From positions 434,001-498,000 of the forward strand of contig CAWDKW010000002.1 in the NCBI GenBank assembly GCA_963803065.1: a DNA stretch of 64,000 nucleotides, read 5' to 3'. Position numbers and translations under genes: made by a program. This DNA comes from DASXMT01 sp963803065. Lineage in GTDB: Bacteria > Actinomycetota > Acidimicrobiia > Acidimicrobiales > RAAP-2. Of this stretch, positions 7,737 through 16,542 are shown piece after piece; positions within the stretch are counted from its first letter, which is position 1, and each line of letters begins with the position of its first letter. The notes under the pieces are model-generated. The model was not told where the DNA came from and made no database searches. It was given only the letters and a program-made list of their open reading frames with translations.

Positions 7737-9002
7737 TCAGCGAGCGCCCAGCCGACGCCGGAGAAGGTCCAGGGCGGAGATGGTGGCGTACTGCCGGATG
7801 CGGTCCCGGTCGCCGGGCACCGAGAGGGCGGCCGCCTCGGTTGGCCGGCCGGGGAGGGCGAGACCCACGTAGACGGTGCCGGGCGCCTGCCCATCCTGAG
7901 GATCGGGGCCGGCTACGCCGGTGACGGCCAGTCCGACGTCGGCACCGAGCACCCGGCGGGCGCCCTCGGCCATGGCCTGGGCCGCCTCCGGCGAGACGAC
8001 GGGCCCCTCGGGCACACCCAGCACGTCGTATTTGACCTCGGAGGCATAGGAGACGACCGCACCCCGGAACCAGGAGCTGGCCCCCACCACGTTGACCAGG
8101 CGCGAGGCGACCAGGCCCCCGGTGAGGGATTCGGCCAGGCCCAAGGTCAGACCACCGAGGGCACGGGCCACGGCGTCCTCGATGGCCTCGTCATCCACCC
8201 CGAAGACGACGTCGCCCGCCACCTCGGCCAGGATCTGCCTGATCTTCTGCTCCTCGTCGTCGAGCAGGGAACCTGCCGCAGCTTCGTCGGCGCCCCGCAC
8301 GGTGACCCGCACCTTGATCCCCTCGATCCCGCTGGCCAGAAAGGCGATGGTGGCCGCGGCGTTGCCGGTCGAGGCATCGAGCTCGTCGATTCGGCCCTGC
8401 AGGGCCTCGGCCAGTCCGGACTCGCTCATCCCCCACGTGCGGATCACCCGGCTGGCGATGACCCCCGACTCCTCACCATTGGCCGCCATGCGCTGCCGGA
8501 GGTCGGGCAGGATCCCTCGCTCGAACATGTCGGCCATCTCGTAGGGCACGCCGGGAACGGCGTAGAGGACCTTGTGGCCCACCGGGCAGATGAGGCCCGG
8601 TGCCGTGCCCTTGGTCTGCGGGATGATCGTCGCCCCCTCGGGCACATCGGCCTGCCGGAGATTGGACTCGGACATCTCACGGCCCCGCGCCGAGAACATG
8701 CGCCGGACGAGCTCCACCACCGAGTCGTCTCGGCGGAGCGGCACGTTCATCACCTCGGCGATGGCGTCACGGGTGATGTCGTCCTGGGTCGGCCCGAGGC
8801 CGCCGCAGACGATGACCCCGTCGCTCCGGGCAAGGGCGGTGCGGAAGGCCAGCACCATCCGGCGCTGGTTGTCCCCCACAGCCTGATGGAAATGGGAGGC
8901 GATCCCCGCCGCGGCCAGGTGCTCGCCCAGCCAGGCCGAATTGGTGTCGGCGATCTGGCCGAGCAGTAACTCGGTGCCCACGGCGACGACCTCGATCCTC
9001 AC
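7737..9002 (-). CDS. cinA: CinA family protein (nicotinamide-nucleotide amidohydrolase)
   Basis: A 421-aa two-domain CinA. The N-terminal MoaB/MogA-like domain (about residues 1-170) has VGTELLLGQIADTNS and VCGGLGPTQDDITRD. The C-terminal amidohydrolase domain (about 265-421) has GLAESLTGGLVASRLVNVVG and GLAVTGVAGPDPQDGQ. Family members deamidate NMN and hydrolyse ADP-ribose in pyridine-nucleotide recycling; the competence/damage name is historical. The start is GTG at 9002, 6 bp after the pgsA stop, making it the last gene of rimO-pgsA-cinA. Confidence 0.96.
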   Translation of the reverse strand: MRIEVVAVGTELLLGQIADTNSAWLGEHLAAAGIASHFHQAVGDNQRRMVLAFRTALARSDGVIVCGGLGPTQDDITRDAIAEVMNVPLRRDDSVVELVRRMFSARGREMSESNLRQADVPEGATIIPQTKGTAPGLICPVGHKVLYAVPGVPYEMADMFERGILPDLRQRMAANGEESGVIASRVIRTWGMSESGLAEALQGRIDELDASTGNAAATIAFLASGIEGIKVRVTVRGADEAAAGSLLDDEEQKIRQILAEVAGDVVFGVDDEAIEDAVARALGGLTLGLAESLTGGLVASRLVNVVGASSWFRGAVVSYASEVKYDVLGVPEGPVVSPEAAQAMAEGARRVLGADVGLAVTGVAGPDPQDGQAPGTVYVGLALPGRPTEAAALSVPGDRDRIRQYATISALDLLRRRLGAR

Positions 9003-9008
9003 CGGGAC

Positions 9009-9656
9009 TCAGCTCTCATGCGCGCCCGATACCTCGCCCATGTGACGCCCATCGAGGTAGTACTGGGCGCCGGTGAACACCGTCAGGCCGGCGGCCACCC
9101 AGATGGCCGCGCCGAGCAGGGTGTGGTGGGGCGACAACCACGGAATGAGGCAGAGGCCGATGGCCACGTCCTGGACCAGCGTTTTGATCTTGGCCGACTG
9201 ACGGGCGGGGATCGACACGCCGCGGCGGCCAACGACGGTCCGGTAGACGCTCATCCCCACTTCCCTGACGGCGATGATGGCCACCGGGACCCACCAGATC
9301 GTGCCGTTACCGACCAGGGCGATCAACGCCCCGAGGACGACCACCTTGTCGGCCAGCGGGTCGAGGAACGCGCCCGACCGGGTCGCCCCCTGGCGACGGG
9401 CCACCCAGCCGTCGATCCCGTCGGTGACGGCGAGGACACCCCAGATCACCATCGTGACCCAGCTGGCGCCCCACAGGATGATCAAGGCGATGAGCAATGG
9501 GGTGGCCAGCAGGCGGAGCACGGTGATGCCGTTGGCCGGAGTGATCAAGGCGGAGGGGCCGAACGTGTAGACACGGGCCTCGGCCGGACGGAGCGGGACG
9601 GCGGGGTTCTGGGAAAGCGGTGTGGCCGGCGTCCGGGGGAGCGAGCTGTCGCTCAT
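9009..9656 (-). CDS. pgsA: CDP-diacylglycerol-glycerol-3-phosphate 3-phosphatidyltransferase
   Basis: A 215-aa integral membrane CDP-alcohol phosphotransferase that makes phosphatidylglycerophosphate. The catalytic motif DG-x2-AR-x8-G-x3-D-x3-D is readable in DGWVARRQGATRSGAFLDPL followed by ADK. About four to six hydrophobic helices surround it, after a ~35-residue polar N-terminus. The ATG overlaps the rimO stop by one base (TGATG), indicating translational coupling. The same gene order is common in actinobacteria. The related phosphatidylinositol-phosphate synthase is an alternative, but synteny favours PgsA. Confidence 0.93.
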   Translation of the reverse strand: MSDSSLPRTPATPLSQNPAVPLRPAEARVYTFGPSALITPANGITVLRLLATPLLIALIILWGASWVTMVIWGVLAVTDGIDGWVARRQGATRSGAFLDPLADKVVVLGALIALVGNGTIWWVPVAIIAVREVGMSVYRTVVGRRGVSIPARQSAKIKTLVQDVAIGLCLIPWLSPHHTLLGAAIWVAAGLTVFTGAQYYLDGRHMGEVSGAHES

Positions 9657-11071
9657 CAGCGCGCTCCGATCCCGGGGGCGGCGCTGCTGAGGGCGGGGCG
9701 CTGGAGCGCGGTCGGCTCGGCCACCAGGTCGGGACCGTCGGCCCCGGTTATCACCATCTGGACCATCGTTCCCGGCATCAGGTGGTCGGGGACCGACACG
9801 ATCCCGTCGATCTCCGGTGCCTCCCGGTACGTCCGCCCCTCGCCGACCGTGTCGACCAGCACGTCGACGACATCGCCGATGAGCGCGTCCCGACGCTGGG
9901 CGGTGATCGTGTCCTGGAGCTCGGCGCACTCGCGCAGGCGCTCGGCCATGAGCTCGTCGGGCACCTGGTCGGTGAGATCGGCGGCGAAGGTGCCCTCCTC
10001 GCGGCTGAAGGGGAAGAACCCCACCCAGTCCAGCTGGGCCTCGCCCAGCCAGGCCAGCAGCTCGTCGTGATCCGCCTCGGTCTCGCCCGGATAGCCGACG
10101 ATGAACGACGATCGGAAGGTGGACGTTGGCTCGGCCCTGCGAATGTCGGCAATGCGGTCGAGGAACCGCTGGCCCTCCCCCCACCGGCGCATGCGCTTGA
10201 GCAGAGGGCGAGACACGTGCTGCAGCGATAGGTCGAAATAGGGCACGCCGGTGGCCAGGATGGCCTCGATCAGCGAGTCGTCCAGACTCGACGGATACAG
10301 GTACAGCAACCGCGTGCGCTCGACCCGCTCGGAGAGCGCCCGCACCAGGCCCACGATGGGGCGGCTGGGGCCGACGGCGGGGCCACCGGGGCGGGGCACA
10401 GCCGTTTCAGAGGAACGGTCGAGCCCATAGGACGCGAGGTCCTGGGCCACCAACACGACCTCACGCAGCGCACCGCCTCCGGCGCCGAGCTGGTCGGCCT
10501 CGGCCAGGATGGCCGCCTCGGGCCGGGAACGCTGCTTGCCCCGGAACGAGGGGATGGCGCAGAACCCGCAGTTTCGGTCGCAGCCCTCGGCCACCTTGAT
10601 GTACGCCCAGGGCGCGGTGGCCGGGGGCCGGGGCAGGTTGAGCAGGTCGAAGGAGGGGGGCGGGGCCTTGGTGGTCAGGACCACCGGGGTGCCGACCGAT
10701 CGGAGGCGGCCGGCAGCCGCTCCGGCCGTGGCGGTAGGGGTGGCCGGAGGAGCCAACTGCACTCCAAAGGGCGCAACCAGGTCCACCTCGGGCAGGGAGG
10801 CGGCCAGCTCGTCCCCGTAGCGCTCGGCCATGCAGCCGGTTACCACCAGGCGGGAGCCGGGCCGCCGACTGTCATCGAGGGAGAGGATGGTGTCGATCGA
10901 CTCCTGGCGCGCCGCCTCGATGAAGGCGCAGGTGTTCACCACGACCAGGTCGGCCTCTTCGGGCGAGGCAGCCGGCTGGTAGCCGCCGTCAGTAAGGGTC
11001 CCGGACAGCTTCTCCGAGTCGACCTGGTTCTTCGGGCAGCCCAACGTCTCCAACCAGTAACGCTCAGCCAC
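9656..11071 (-). CDS. rimO: Ribosomal protein S12 methylthiotransferase RimO
   Basis: A 471-aa radical-SAM methylthiotransferase that modifies the conserved Asp of ribosomal protein S12. The N-terminal UPF0004 domain keeps its three cluster cysteines (C11 in LGCPKNQVD, C48 in NTCAF, C80 in TGCMAERYG). The radical SAM motif CDRNCGFC places C164, C168 and C171. A C-terminal TRAM domain ends the protein. The S12-type signature LGCPKNQVDSE separates it from MiaB. A Pro/Ala/Thr-rich insertion lies at about residues 106-150. GTG start at 11071; first gene of the rimO-pgsA-cinA operon. Confidence 0.95.
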   Translation of the reverse strand: MAERYWLETLGCPKNQVDSEKLSGTLTDGGYQPAASPEEADLVVVNTCAFIEAARQESIDTILSLDDSRRPGSRLVVTGCMAERYGDELAASLPEVDLVAPFGVQLAPPATPTATAGAAAGRLRSVGTPVVLTTKAPPPSFDLLNLPRPPATAPWAYIKVAEGCDRNCGFCAIPSFRGKQRSRPEAAILAEADQLGAGGGALREVVLVAQDLASYGLDRSSETAVPRPGGPAVGPSRPIVGLVRALSERVERTRLLYLYPSSLDDSLIEAILATGVPYFDLSLQHVSRPLLKRMRRWGEGQRFLDRIADIRRAEPTSTFRSSFIVGYPGETEADHDELLAWLGEAQLDWVGFFPFSREEGTFAADLTDQVPDELMAERLRECAELQDTITAQRRDALIGDVVDVLVDTVGEGRTYREAPEIDGIVSVPDHLMPGTMVQMVITGADGPDLVAEPTALQRPALSSAAPGIGAR

Positions 11072-11380
11072 CAGGACAATCTACCCGGCACGGGAGGCCC
11101 GGTCCGCGGGCGCCCCCTCGCGCCTGACGCCAACTCAGGCACATCATGCGCTCCGGCCTCTCGAACCGGCTGGCGGCAGGAGCGCCTCGCCGGGAGCTGT
11201 CCCGGCCCGAGCGGGCGTCGCTTCGGCCAGCCGGGAGCGTTCCGCCCGAACCGAACCATGCGCAGCCAGGGCCTGCATGGCCGTCCATCGACCATGTGCA
11301 GTGACCTCGACCCCAAGGAGCGGAGAGGGGTCTCCGATGTCTCGCGACATCTGTCCACGATGTCTCGCGACATCACAGAG
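11072..11380. other. Intergenic region between rimO and tRNA-Ser
   Basis: A 309-bp gap without a credible gene; short frames here are Arg/Pro-rich. It contains the paired palindromes listed next, and a 12-bp partial copy of the tRNA 3' end (GAGCGGAGAGGG at 11319-11330, matching 11378-11389). Confidence 0.55.
11336..11374. repeat. Two identical 16-bp palindromes next to tRNA-Ser(GCU)
   Basis: The perfect palindrome GATGTCTCGCGACATC occurs at 11336-11351 and again at 11359-11374, separated by 7 bp. It starts 6 bp beyond the tRNA 3' end. It could be a terminator, a protein-binding site or the trace of a mobile element; no transposase or integrase is nearby. Confidence 0.85.
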
Positions 11381-11469
11381 CGGAGAGGGAGGGATTTGAA
11401 CCCTCGGACCCAGTTACCCAGGTCAACTCATTAGCAGTGAGTCCGATTCGGCCGCTCTCGCACCTCTCC
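11381..11469 (-). tRNA. tRNA-Ser(GCU)
   Basis: An 89-nt class II tRNA on the minus strand. The acceptor stem is GGAGAGG/CCTCTCC with discriminator G, the anticodon arm is ACTCA-CTGCTAA-TGAGT with anticodon GCT, a long variable arm follows, and the T loop is GTTCAAATCC. It reads AGC/AGU serine codons. CCA is not encoded. Confidence 0.96.
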
Positions 11470-11643
11470 GTACCAGGTGAGCGTACCTTTTCCACTTCGG
11501 AAGCCTCCCGGAATCTCTCCAGATCCCGAATGCATCCCAAATGTCAGGCACACTGACCCGAAGGACAGCGTACAGACCGGAGGCAACCTCGTGGCAATGA
11601 GCCAGAGCGACACGGGCGGACAGGCGTGCCTGGCCGAGGAGGC

Positions 11644-13101
11644 TCACGTGCGCCCGATGAGGCCACCTTTGAGCGGAAGGTCGTCTTCGGCCGACGCGGT
11701 GGGCCGGTCGAGCTCATTGGCGGCTCTGATCGCGACGCGCCCTATTGCGTTGGCGTAGGTGGGGAAGGAGAACGGGACAAGGGCGAGCTGCTCGACCTTC
11801 ATCCCCGAGGCCATGGCCACCGCCACCACTTGTGCAAGCTCGACCGCCCGCTCGCCGACGATGTGGCAGCCGAGGATGGTGTGAAGCTCTCGGTCGGCGA
11901 TCAGTTTGCACATGCCTATGGTGCGGCCGTCGATGATCGGTCGGGTCACCGAGTCGAACCGCTCGGTCGCGACTATCACGTCTCGGGTCTTGCGGGCTGA
12001 CGCCTCGGTGATCCCGACCGAGGCGTACTCGGGGTCGGTGAAGCTGCCGATGGGGCTGACTTCGGCGGGGAGGGCGGTGGTGCTCCCCAGCACGGCGTTG
12101 GTAGCCGCTAGGTAGGCCTCGCGCGCTGCCTCGTGGACGACCATCCGGTGGCCGGTGATATCGCCAGCGGCGAAGATATGTGGCGCCGTCGTGCGAAGCT
12201 GGGGGTCCACCTGCACGTAGCCGCGCTGGTCGCTCTTCACGCCGGCTGCGGCGAGGTTGAGCCCGGCGGTGTCGGCGGCCAACCCGACCGCTACGACTGC
12301 CGCGGTCGCGTCGATGAGGTCTTGCACGTCATCCTTGGTGAAGATCAGCCGGACGCCGGCGGGGCAGGTCTCGAAGCGCTCGATGGTCCCGGCATCCTCG
12401 AGGACCTGGATCCCAGACGCTTGCAATGCGGCGCTAACAGTTGCGGCAACGTCGGGATCTTCGCTCATCAGGATCCGTGGAGCGGCCTCGAAAAGGACGA
12501 CTCGTGACCCGAAGGCGTTGAAAATCGAAGCGACTTGCACGCCGGTCGCACCGGCGCCGATAACGAGCATCGACGGCGGAGCCGAGCGGAAGGCCCAAGC
12601 GTCACTGTGGGTACAAGTCAATTCGAAGCCGGGCAGCTCAAGTCGGCGGGACGTGCCACCGGTGCAGATGATGACCTTCTCTGAACGAAGCGGTGGTGCG
12701 TGCTCGCTCTCGATCACGTGCGGGTCGATGAACCGGGCGGTACCGGCGTGCTCGAAGATTGCCACGTCAGATTGCTGGAGGTCTTCCCGCAACACCGAGT
12801 GTGCGCCCACTTCGCTCGTGACCTCTCGGACGCGATCAATCAACCGCGGATAGTCGAGCGCAGGTTCACCCGCAGTAATGCCGTAGCGCGGCAGTTGTCT
12901 GGCCTCTCGGATCAGCCGTGCGGCATGGGCCAGCGTCCGGACCGGGACCGGCCCGTCGCTGGCGGCTGTTCCACCGAGCCCATCACGAGTTATGAGCGCG
13001 GTTCGAGCTCCCAGCCGGGCGGAGCGCAGCGCGGCGATGACTCCTGCGGGACCCCCGCCAATGGCGACCACATCGAAGCTGTCATCGCTCGAGGACGCCA
13101 T
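11644..13101 (-). CDS. FAD/NAD(P)-dependent oxidoreductase of the pyridine-nucleotide disulfide family, lacking the disulfide
   Basis: A 485-aa flavoprotein with the three-domain architecture of dihydrolipoamide dehydrogenase, mercuric reductase and SthA. The FAD Rossmann motif is VVAIGGGPAGVIAA, the NAD(P) motif is MLVIGAGATGVQVA, and the second FAD motif is PHIFAAGDITG. The place where family members carry GGTCxxxxC instead reads LGGTAASDGPVPVRT, with no cysteine. The C-terminal HPTxxE catalytic dyad is replaced by FPTYANA. The closest functional analogues without a disulfide are soluble transhydrogenases (SthA), so NAD(P)H transhydrogenase or quinone-reductase-like activity is more likely than dithiol chemistry. 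It is a single gene between tRNA-Ser and the gluconolactonase. Confidence 0.85.
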   Translation of the reverse strand: MASSSDDSFDVVAIGGGPAGVIAALRSARLGARTALITRDGLGGTAASDGPVPVRTLAHAARLIREARQLPRYGITAGEPALDYPRLIDRVREVTSEVGAHSVLREDLQQSDVAIFEHAGTARFIDPHVIESEHAPPLRSEKVIICTGGTSRRLELPGFELTCTHSDAWAFRSAPPSMLVIGAGATGVQVASIFNAFGSRVVLFEAAPRILMSEDPDVAATVSAALQASGIQVLEDAGTIERFETCPAGVRLIFTKDDVQDLIDATAAVVAVGLAADTAGLNLAAAGVKSDQRGYVQVDPQLRTTAPHIFAAGDITGHRMVVHEAAREAYLAATNAVLGSTTALPAEVSPIGSFTDPEYASVGITEASARKTRDVIVATERFDSVTRPIIDGRTIGMCKLIADRELHTILGCHIVGERAVELAQVVAVAMASGMKVEQLALVPFSFPTYANAIGRVAIRAANELDRPTASAEDDLPLKGGLIGRT

Positions 13102-13305
13102 CCCTGCGATTGTATGCGAGGCGGCTGCGGTCGTACCCTGCTCCCTGGTACGTAGGGTCGACTGACTGTGGAGCGGATTGGATGCGGCCGATGACGGAAT
13201 CGATCCGGAATGTGTGTCCTGGTGTGTGCGATGCTTGGCGGCGGTATGAGCTCACGATCGTCGTTCACACGACCCCTCTGCAGGGGTAGGCAACCGGATC
13301 GTGGC

Positions 13306-14223
13306 GTGACGAGCGAGGCGGTAGCCTGCACGATCCGTCAGACCCTCCTCGGTGAAGGGCTTCGCTGGGACTCTCGTTACGGCGAGCTGCTGGGGGTGGA
13401 CATCTTGGCCGGACGGGTCTACCGCGGTCGGGTCGCCGACACGGGCGGTCTTCACCTGGTTCGCGAGTACCGTGTGCCCGGCACCGTAGGGGCCATCGCG
13501 CCGGTGGGGGGCGACGATGGTTGGGTGCTGGCCGCCGGTCGGGGCTTCGTACACCTGCCCCCGGATGGTTCGCTGCGTCCCCTCGCCCAGGTCGCCCCGG
13601 CCGGGACGCGTATGAACGACGGCGCTTGCGATCCAAAGGGCCGCTTCTGGGCCGGCACTGTGGCGGACGACTTCGGTGCCGGACGCGGAGCGCTCTATCG
13701 GCTCGACGGCAACGGGCGCACCGAGTTGATGCTCAGCGATCTGACCATCTCCAACGGATTGGCCTGGAGCCCCGATGGCGCCACCATGTATCTCGCCGAC
13801 AGCGGCCCACGTGTCGTGCATGCGTTCAGGTTCGACGCCGAAGGCGGAACGATCTCGGACGGCCGGGTCCTGATCACGGTGGCCAAAGAAGTTGGAGCAC
13901 CAGATGGGCTGACGGTCGACGCCGAGGGTGACCTGTGGATTGCGATCTACGGGGGTGGACGGGTCCAGCGCTATTCCCCCGACGGCGTGCTGCGTGAGAC
14001 GCTCCTCGTCCCGGCGTTGCAGAGCACGTCGTGCGCGTTTGCCGGCCCCGCGCTCAACCGGCTCTACGTCACCACTGGCACCGAAGGCTGGAGTGACGAC
14101 GAGCGTCGCGCCCAGCCCGCGGCTGGGCTCGTGTACCGCTTCGATACTGATGCAACAGGTCGGTCGGCTGAGCTGTTCCGTCCCGAGCCGACCTGGTGGG
14201 CGACGGTGATCGGCAGAACCTGA
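13306..14223 (+). CDS. SMP-30/gluconolactonase (LRE) family protein
   Basis: A 305-aa six-bladed beta-propeller of the SMP-30/gluconolactonase family, calcium- or zinc-dependent lactonases. Diagnostic pieces are LLGEGLRWDSRYGELLGVDI (metal-ligand Glu), GTRMNDGACDPKGRFWAGTV, LTISNGLAWSPDGATMYLAD (Asn and Asp ligands) and GAPDGLTVDAEGDLWIA. The GTG at 13306 gives the usual short N-terminus; an upstream ATG at 13246 would add an Arg/Ser-rich segment unlike the family. It converges with a glucose-dehydrogenase-type gene, suggesting oxidation of an aldose to a lactone and hydrolysis to the aldonate. Confidence 0.85.
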   Translation: MTSEAVACTIRQTLLGEGLRWDSRYGELLGVDILAGRVYRGRVADTGGLHLVREYRVPGTVGAIAPVGGDDGWVLAAGRGFVHLPPDGSLRPLAQVAPAGTRMNDGACDPKGRFWAGTVADDFGAGRGALYRLDGNGRTELMLSDLTISNGLAWSPDGATMYLADSGPRVVHAFRFDAEGGTISDGRVLITVAKEVGAPDGLTVDAEGDLWIAIYGGGRVQRYSPDGVLRETLLVPALQSTSCAFAGPALNRLYVTTGTEGWSDDERRAQPAAGLVYRFDTDATGRSAELFRPEPTWWATVIGRT

Positions 14224-14308
14224 GAACGCGCCGCCTTCGGATCCTCGAATCCGTCCCTGCGCCTACCGTTGCTGCCAGGCAGCCAGTTCAGCTGGGGTGT
14301 GGTCGCGC

Positions 14309-15367
14309 CTAGAGTGACGCGGCCGGAAAGTCCAGGGTGGTCTTGATGTCATCGGGCCGGCGGGCGTAGGCATCTTCCCACCGGTCGAGCGGTACCCGGC
14401 GGGTGATGAGATCGGCGAGCCAGCCGGAGTCGGCCTGGGCGAGTGCCTTTGCTGCCAGTTCGTAGTGGTGCCGGTTGGCATTGACCGAGCCGAACAAGAC
14501 AGAGTTCTGCAAGACCATGTTGCGGTTGAGAAGTCCCGGGTCGACATTGGCCTCGACGCCGGCCGTAGAAACGCCAGTGAGGCAGATTATTCGGTAGCGG
14601 ACATGTTGCGGACCTGCGTCGAGCAGCATCTGTAGGTACCCGGTGCATTCGATGACGATGTCTGCCTCAGCGGCCGCCTCGCCGAGGTCTGCGCTATGGA
14701 CATAGGTTGCCCCGAGACGGCGGACCATCTCTGGTTTGCGGCCTTCGGTGACCCGATCCAGCACGTAGGTCTGGTAACCCCGCTGAGTGGCGAGCAAGGC
14801 GGCCAGCAGCCCGATCGGCCCGGCGCCGGTGATGAGTACCTTCTCCGGTGCCCACGCCGCGCGGCGGCCGATCTTTTCGATGTGGTCCCAGGCCTTGGCC
14901 ACGACGGTGGTCGGCTCGAGCAGCACGCCGAGGCTCCCCAGGTCGGGATCCACCGCGACCAGGTATTCGGGGTGAATGCGGTAGCGCTCGGACGCATAGC
15001 CGTGACGGCCCTTGATTCCCCGCTCGGTGTACTGGCCGTTCATGCACATGTCCCAGTGCCCCGCCGCGCACGCCGGGCACGGAAGGGGGTCACGTCGGCG
15101 GACGATGCCGACCACCAGGTCCCCGGTGCCGAATCCGGTCTCCGGGGCTGCCTGGGCTACCCGGCCCAGCGATTCGTGCCCGATGATGAGGCGGTCCTGA
15201 CCCGACGGCGCCAACCCGTACTCGCCGCCGATGATCTCCAGATCGGTGCCGCAAATGCCGATCGCCTGCGTCTGAACCAAGATCGGCCCGTCCTCGTCGG
15301 GGGGTTCCGGCATGTCGGTGAGTGCGACAGATCCTTGCTGCCCGGGAATGACGGTGATGGCCCGCAT
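14309..15367 (-). CDS. Zinc-dependent glucose 1-dehydrogenase-like MDR oxidoreductase
   Basis: A 352-aa medium-chain dehydrogenase. The catalytic zinc site is visible as C39 in GICGTD, H64-E65 in IIGHESLG and the Glu of LLEPTTVVAK. The structural-zinc lobe carries C97, C100 and C108. The NAD(P) motif is VLITGAGPIGLLAALLA. The C-terminal segment with LLNRNMVLQNSVLFGSVNAN and RHHYELAAKAL is characteristic of archaeal-type glucose dehydrogenases (Glu_dehyd_C). The ATG at 15367 gives MRAITV; the frame continues upstream without a better start. It probably oxidises glucose or a related aldose to the lactone, feeding the convergent gluconolactonase 85 bp away. Confidence 0.85.
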   Translation of the reverse strand: MRAITVIPGQQGSVALTDMPEPPDEDGPILVQTQAIGICGTDLEIIGGEYGLAPSGQDRLIIGHESLGRVAQAAPETGFGTGDLVVGIVRRRDPLPCPACAAGHWDMCMNGQYTERGIKGRHGYASERYRIHPEYLVAVDPDLGSLGVLLEPTTVVAKAWDHIEKIGRRAAWAPEKVLITGAGPIGLLAALLATQRGYQTYVLDRVTEGRKPEMVRRLGATYVHSADLGEAAAEADIVIECTGYLQMLLDAGPQHVRYRIICLTGVSTAGVEANVDPGLLNRNMVLQNSVLFGSVNANRHHYELAAKALAQADSGWLADLITRRVPLDRWEDAYARRPDDIKTTLDFPAASL

Positions 15368-15475
15368 GGCCTTACCGTAGCAACGGGGCTGACCGACCTG
15401 TGCGGCCCGTGGCTCAATACGAACGGCACTCCCGATCATCGCCGGCCGGTCATCTACCTCGGGTAGCCGTGGACG

Positions 15476-16316
15476 TCAAGTGGCTCGCCGGGCGGTGAGA
15501 AGCAAGTATTCCCAGTCCATGATCGTGGTGCCGACACCATGGTCGTGGCGGCGGGCGAGTTCGCTGAGATCCTCGTCGAGCGCCGCGATGCGTTGTGGCT
15601 CGTCGGCGAGACTGCGGTAGGCGGCGACCGTCGGCCCGTAGTTCGTCTTGAAGTAGTCCCGGAATGCGTCGGGCGTCTCGAACCGGTCCACGGTGACAGC
15701 CTGGCGAGAGGACGCGACGTCGATCACCCTGTTGCCGAGCAGGGCGCGGACGTGGTCCTCGTTGCCCCACAGCGGCGGTGGCTCGGTGCCAGGCGGCGGG
15801 GCCGGGGAGTACGGTCTCATGACGGCGAACATCTGGCCGACGAAACCCTCCGGCGTCCAGCTCACCAGACCGATCGTCCCTCCCGGGCGACAGACCCGGA
15901 CCAGCTCGTCGGCGCACGCCTGATGATGGGGGGCAAACATGACCCCCAGACAGGACAGCACGACGTCGAACTCGCCATCTTCGAACGGCAACGACTCGGC
16001 ATCGGCCTCTTGCCAGCAGATCTTGACTCCCTGAGACGCGGCCAGGCGTTGGCCGGACTGGAGCAGTGCGGGGGTGAGATCACAGGCAGTGACGTTCGCC
16101 CCTTGCCGCGCCGCTGGAATGGCAGCGTTGCCCGACCCACAGGCCACGTCGAGCACGCATGTCACCGCCTTGAACGTGGCACGCTTCCACGAGAACCGCC
16201 CCCAAGTTCGGGATGAGTTCGGCAGCCACGGTTGGATAGTCGCCCATGGCCCACATCGAGCGATGTCTCGCCTTCAGCTCGGCGTCGGTGCCGGCGGGGT
16301 CGTTCACTATGGTCAT
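15476..16316 (-). pseudogene. SAM-dependent methyltransferase, frameshifted
   Basis: Two overlapping frames make one class I methyltransferase. Residues 1-52 read from the ATG at 16316, behind AGGAGGAACG, through GDYPTVAAELIPNLGAVLVE to HVQGGD. The rest continues in another frame as CVLDVACGSGNAAIPA (SAM motif I), then DAESLPFEDGEFDVVLSCLG and VRVCRPGGTIGLVSWTPEG. Removing one base at about 16160 fuses the frames at motif I. Either the gene is inactivated by a 1-nt insertion or this is a sequence error. The repaired protein, about 279 aa, resembles UbiE/Coq5-like methyltransferases with unknown substrate. It is divergent from an HxlR regulator. Confidence 0.8.
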
Positions 16317-16542
16317 CGTTCCTCCTCGCGTGTCGTCATGAGCCCGATTCGCCTCGCATCGAGGCCGTCATTGTGCGCCCGGTCCGGTTCGCCTGAGTCG
16401 ACAAAAGGGGCGACGTCGACGAAAGTGGACGGACGGTTGAGATGTCCAAGTGACGGAGCGCCGATGTGCATACAGGTAATCGTCAACTGCCGGCCGAGCT
16501 GGGACAAGTACAAAAGTTGAACCGCCAGCTAGTCTTGAGATC

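Noticed and set aside
11319..11469. Integrated element with attachment site at tRNA-Ser
   Set aside because: No integrase or second full-length repeat is present; the 12-bp match is too short to claim an att site.
16313..16513. A 66-codon minus-strand ORF overlapping the methyltransferase start as ATGA
   Set aside because: It has no homology features, and its 3' end simply contains the methyltransferase ribosome site; it lies in the presumed promoter.
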